Positions 13,548 to 14,872 of a DNA stretch of 14,872 nucleotides are shown here, piece by piece (within the stretch, counting starts at the first letter, position 1; every line of letters begins with the position of its first letter). The DNA is from Candidatus Coatesiibacteriota bacterium (lineage in GTDB: Bacteria; JAFGND01). Where the stretch lies: NCBI GenBank assembly GCA_016927185.1, contig JAFGND010000078.1:1-14872 (forward strand), read 5' to 3'. The notes beneath the pieces are model-generated. The model was given only the letters and a program-made list of their open reading frames with translations, was not told the DNA's origin and did not search any database. The position numbers were made by a program, and so were the translations under genes.

Positions 13548-14699
13548 ATGAAAAATCTTTTAATCATCATAATTCTGCTAACATTATCTAGTCTGCTTTT
13601 CTCAGCACCAGGGGATTTAATATGGAGATATCAAACAGGTGGTTATGTTAACTCCTCTCCTTGTGTTTCAGATGGAGTTATTTATGTTGGAAGTTGGGAT
13701 TATTATATATATGCAATAAACTGTTCAGATGGAACTCTTAAATGGAGATATAGGACATTTAATTATATTGATTCCTCGCCCTATGTTTCAGATGGATTTG
13801 TCTATATTGGGTGTCTTGATGGTTATATTTATGCAATAAACTACTCAGATGGAACTCGTAAATGGAGATTTGGTACAAATGGTAGTATTTCAACTACCCC
13901 TTGTGTTAGTAATGGAGTTGTATATGTTGGAAGTGGTGATCATTGTTTATTTGCAATAAATAATTCATCCGGAACTCTCCAATGGAGATATGAGACAGGT
14001 GCTGGAATTTACTCCTCTCCTTGTGTCTCAGATGGAGTTGTTTATGTTGGAAGTGTTGATAATTATCTCTACGCAATAAATAGTTCTGTTGGAACTCTTA
14101 AATGGAGATATCAAACAGGTGGTTATGTTATCTCCTCTCCTTGTGTTTCAGATGGAGTTGTATATGTTGGAAGTAGGGATCATTATCTTTATGCAATAAA
14201 TATTTCAGATGGAACTCTATTTTGGAGATATAAAACAGAGAATTGGATTTATTCTTCCCCCTGCATTTCAGACAGAGTTGTTTATTTTGGAAGTTATGCT
14301 TATTATCTTTATGCAATAAACTGCTCAGATGGAACTCTTAAATGGAGATATCAGACAGGAAGTGATGTTGACTCCTCTCCTTGTGTTTCAGATGGAGTCG
14401 TTTTCATTGGAAGTCATGATTGTTATCTTTATGCTATAGAAACTTATGGATATAAAGGTTTCAAAGACAACAAGAAAAGATTCAACCTTCCAGAGAAGCA
14501 ATTTTCAGTTTCCCCAAATCCATTTACTGACAGACTTACGATTTCCCTTCCTTCTTCTGCTTCTATTTATTCCCTTACTGGTCAACTGATTATGAACCTA
14601 CCCAAAGGCAAGCATTCACTTGATACTAGCAAATGGAGAGAAGGAGTTTATATTGTGAAAAGTGGCATGGAATGCAAGAGAGTGGTGAAGATAAGATAG
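13548..14699 (+). CDS. Secreted seven-repeat PQQ-like beta-propeller with Por/T9SS-like sorting domain
   Basis: This is a 383-residue exported protein. A signal peptide (about 1-20, ending L-F-S-A) is followed by seven repeats of exactly 40 residues (about 25-304) with the core W-R-Y-x-T, S-S-P-C-V-S-D-G-V-V-Y-V-G-S and Y-L-Y-A-I-N-x-S-D-G. This is the PQQ/pyrrolo-quinoline-quinone-like repeat of beta-propellers such as BamB, where each repeat is one four-stranded blade; seven blades would close a ring. No quinone or catalytic site is evident, so a binding or structural surface role is more likely than an enzyme. Residues about 315-383 are a type A-like sorting domain (S-P-N-P-F, S-L-T-G-Q, W-R-E-G-V-Y), nearly the same as that at 3-239. 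The start is fixed by AAGGAGG six bases upstream. Cys recurs at the same place in six of seven repeats. Confidence 0.9.
   Translation: MKNLLIIIILLTLSSLLFSAPGDLIWRYQTGGYVNSSPCVSDGVIYVGSWDYYIYAINCSDGTLKWRYRTFNYIDSSPYVSDGFVYIGCLDGYIYAINYSDGTRKWRFGTNGSISTTPCVSNGVVYVGSGDHCLFAINNSSGTLQWRYETGAGIYSSPCVSDGVVYVGSVDNYLYAINSSVGTLKWRYQTGGYVISSPCVSDGVVYVGSRDHYLYAINISDGTLFWRYKTENWIYSSPCISDRVVYFGSYAYYLYAINCSDGTLKWRYQTGSDVDSSPCVSDGVVFIGSHDCYLYAIETYGYKGFKDNKKRFNLPEKQFSVSPNPFTDRLTISLPSSASIYSLTGQLIMNLPKGKHSLDTSKWREGVYIVKSGMECKRVVKIR
13620..14442 (+). repeat. Seven tandem 120-bp repeats encoding propeller blades
   Basis: The units begin at about 13620 and recur every 120 bases with no insertion or deletion across seven copies; the last one diverges at its 3' end. 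Units 1 and 5 are nearly identical over their first 60 bases, which points to recent duplication or gene conversion within the gene. Confidence 0.92.
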
Positions 14700-14708
14700 T
14701 ATTTTCTA

Positions 14709-14760
14709 TTCCATTTCAGGGAAATCTGCCTCTTTCAAGACAGACTCCCTGGTTATGGAA
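14709..14760 (+). terminator. Hairpin after the propeller gene
   Basis: Ten bases after the stop, three stem blocks pair in order: TTCCAT with ATGGAA, CAGGGA with TCCCTG, and TCTG with CAGA, separated by small internal loops, around a 12-base loop. The structure is stable and well placed for transcript ending or 3'-end protection, but no T tract follows, so a simple intrinsic terminator is not proven. Beyond it, to 14872, I see no gene. Confidence 0.5.
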
Positions 14761-14872
14761 ACAGGAGCTTTCCCAGTAATTAATCATTCATATATTTTCA
14801 TATAAAAGAGCTTATCTGTATCAATCATTTCGAAACATATTTCAAAAATGGATACTTAGAACGTTCACATAT

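Noticed and set aside
13107-13551. Short + strand open frames over the lipoprotein N-terminus and the intergenic region
   Set aside because: They lie opposite the Gly-Thr linker or in A+T-rich spacer, lack ribosome sites and show no protein-like composition.
13620-14442. Regular repeats considered as a CRISPR array
   Set aside because: The 120-bp period has no repeat/spacer alternation, and the units translate cleanly into propeller blades.

Overview
The window is A+T-rich bacterial DNA from a diderm (outer-membrane) organism. The signs are a TonB-dependent outer-membrane receptor, two lipoprotein-type signal peptides, and two genes ending in a type IX secretion-like (Por-type) C-terminal sorting domain. 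Most genes have strong purine-rich Shine-Dalgarno sequences, which argues against a typical Bacteroidota genome. A candidate phylum near the FCB group, or another deep-branching diderm lineage, fits better. I cannot place it more exactly from sequence alone.

Layout. Positions 3-239 hold the tail of a secreted protein with a sorting domain (+). A 516-bp non-coding stretch with two hairpins follows, then serS (756-2021, +). On the minus strand is a two-gene unit: a NodU/CmcH-type carbamoyltransferase (2917-4644), then, 1 nt after its stop, a sugar-nucleotide reductase of the SDR/RmlD type (2041-2915). The reductase reading frame is broken at a run of ten A. A repeat-rich putative lipoprotein (4876-5829, +) converges on hisS (5854-7131, -), and the hairpin terminator between them contains the hisS stop codon.

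Divergent from hisS is a three-gene operon (7333-9575, +): a DUF2089-type zinc-ribbon/HTH regulator and two paralogous DUF4097-like beta-helix proteins. The second paralogue also carries a LiaX/YvlB-like two-helix motif and a further unrecognised domain. This operon converges, with a 4-bp overlap, on a minus-strand unit read 13219 to 9572: an unrecognised lipoprotein, a TonB-dependent receptor (3-bp gap), and an XRE-HTH/S24 self-cleaving repressor (60-bp gap). The last gene (13548-14699, +) encodes a secreted seven-repeat PQQ-like beta-propeller, built from exact 120-bp units and ending in the same sorting domain seen at the left edge.

How the parts may work together. serS and hisS are housekeeping. 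The carbamoyltransferase and SDR pair probably modifies a sugar or surface glycan. The DUF2089/DUF4097 operon resembles envelope-stress modules of Gram-positive bacteria, transplanted to a diderm. The lipoprotein and TonB receptor look like an uptake pair for an unknown ligand. The most unusual items are the DUF2089/DUF4097 operon, the LexA-like regulator downstream of a TonB receptor with no phage genes in sight, the A10 frameshift, and the perfectly periodic propeller gene.
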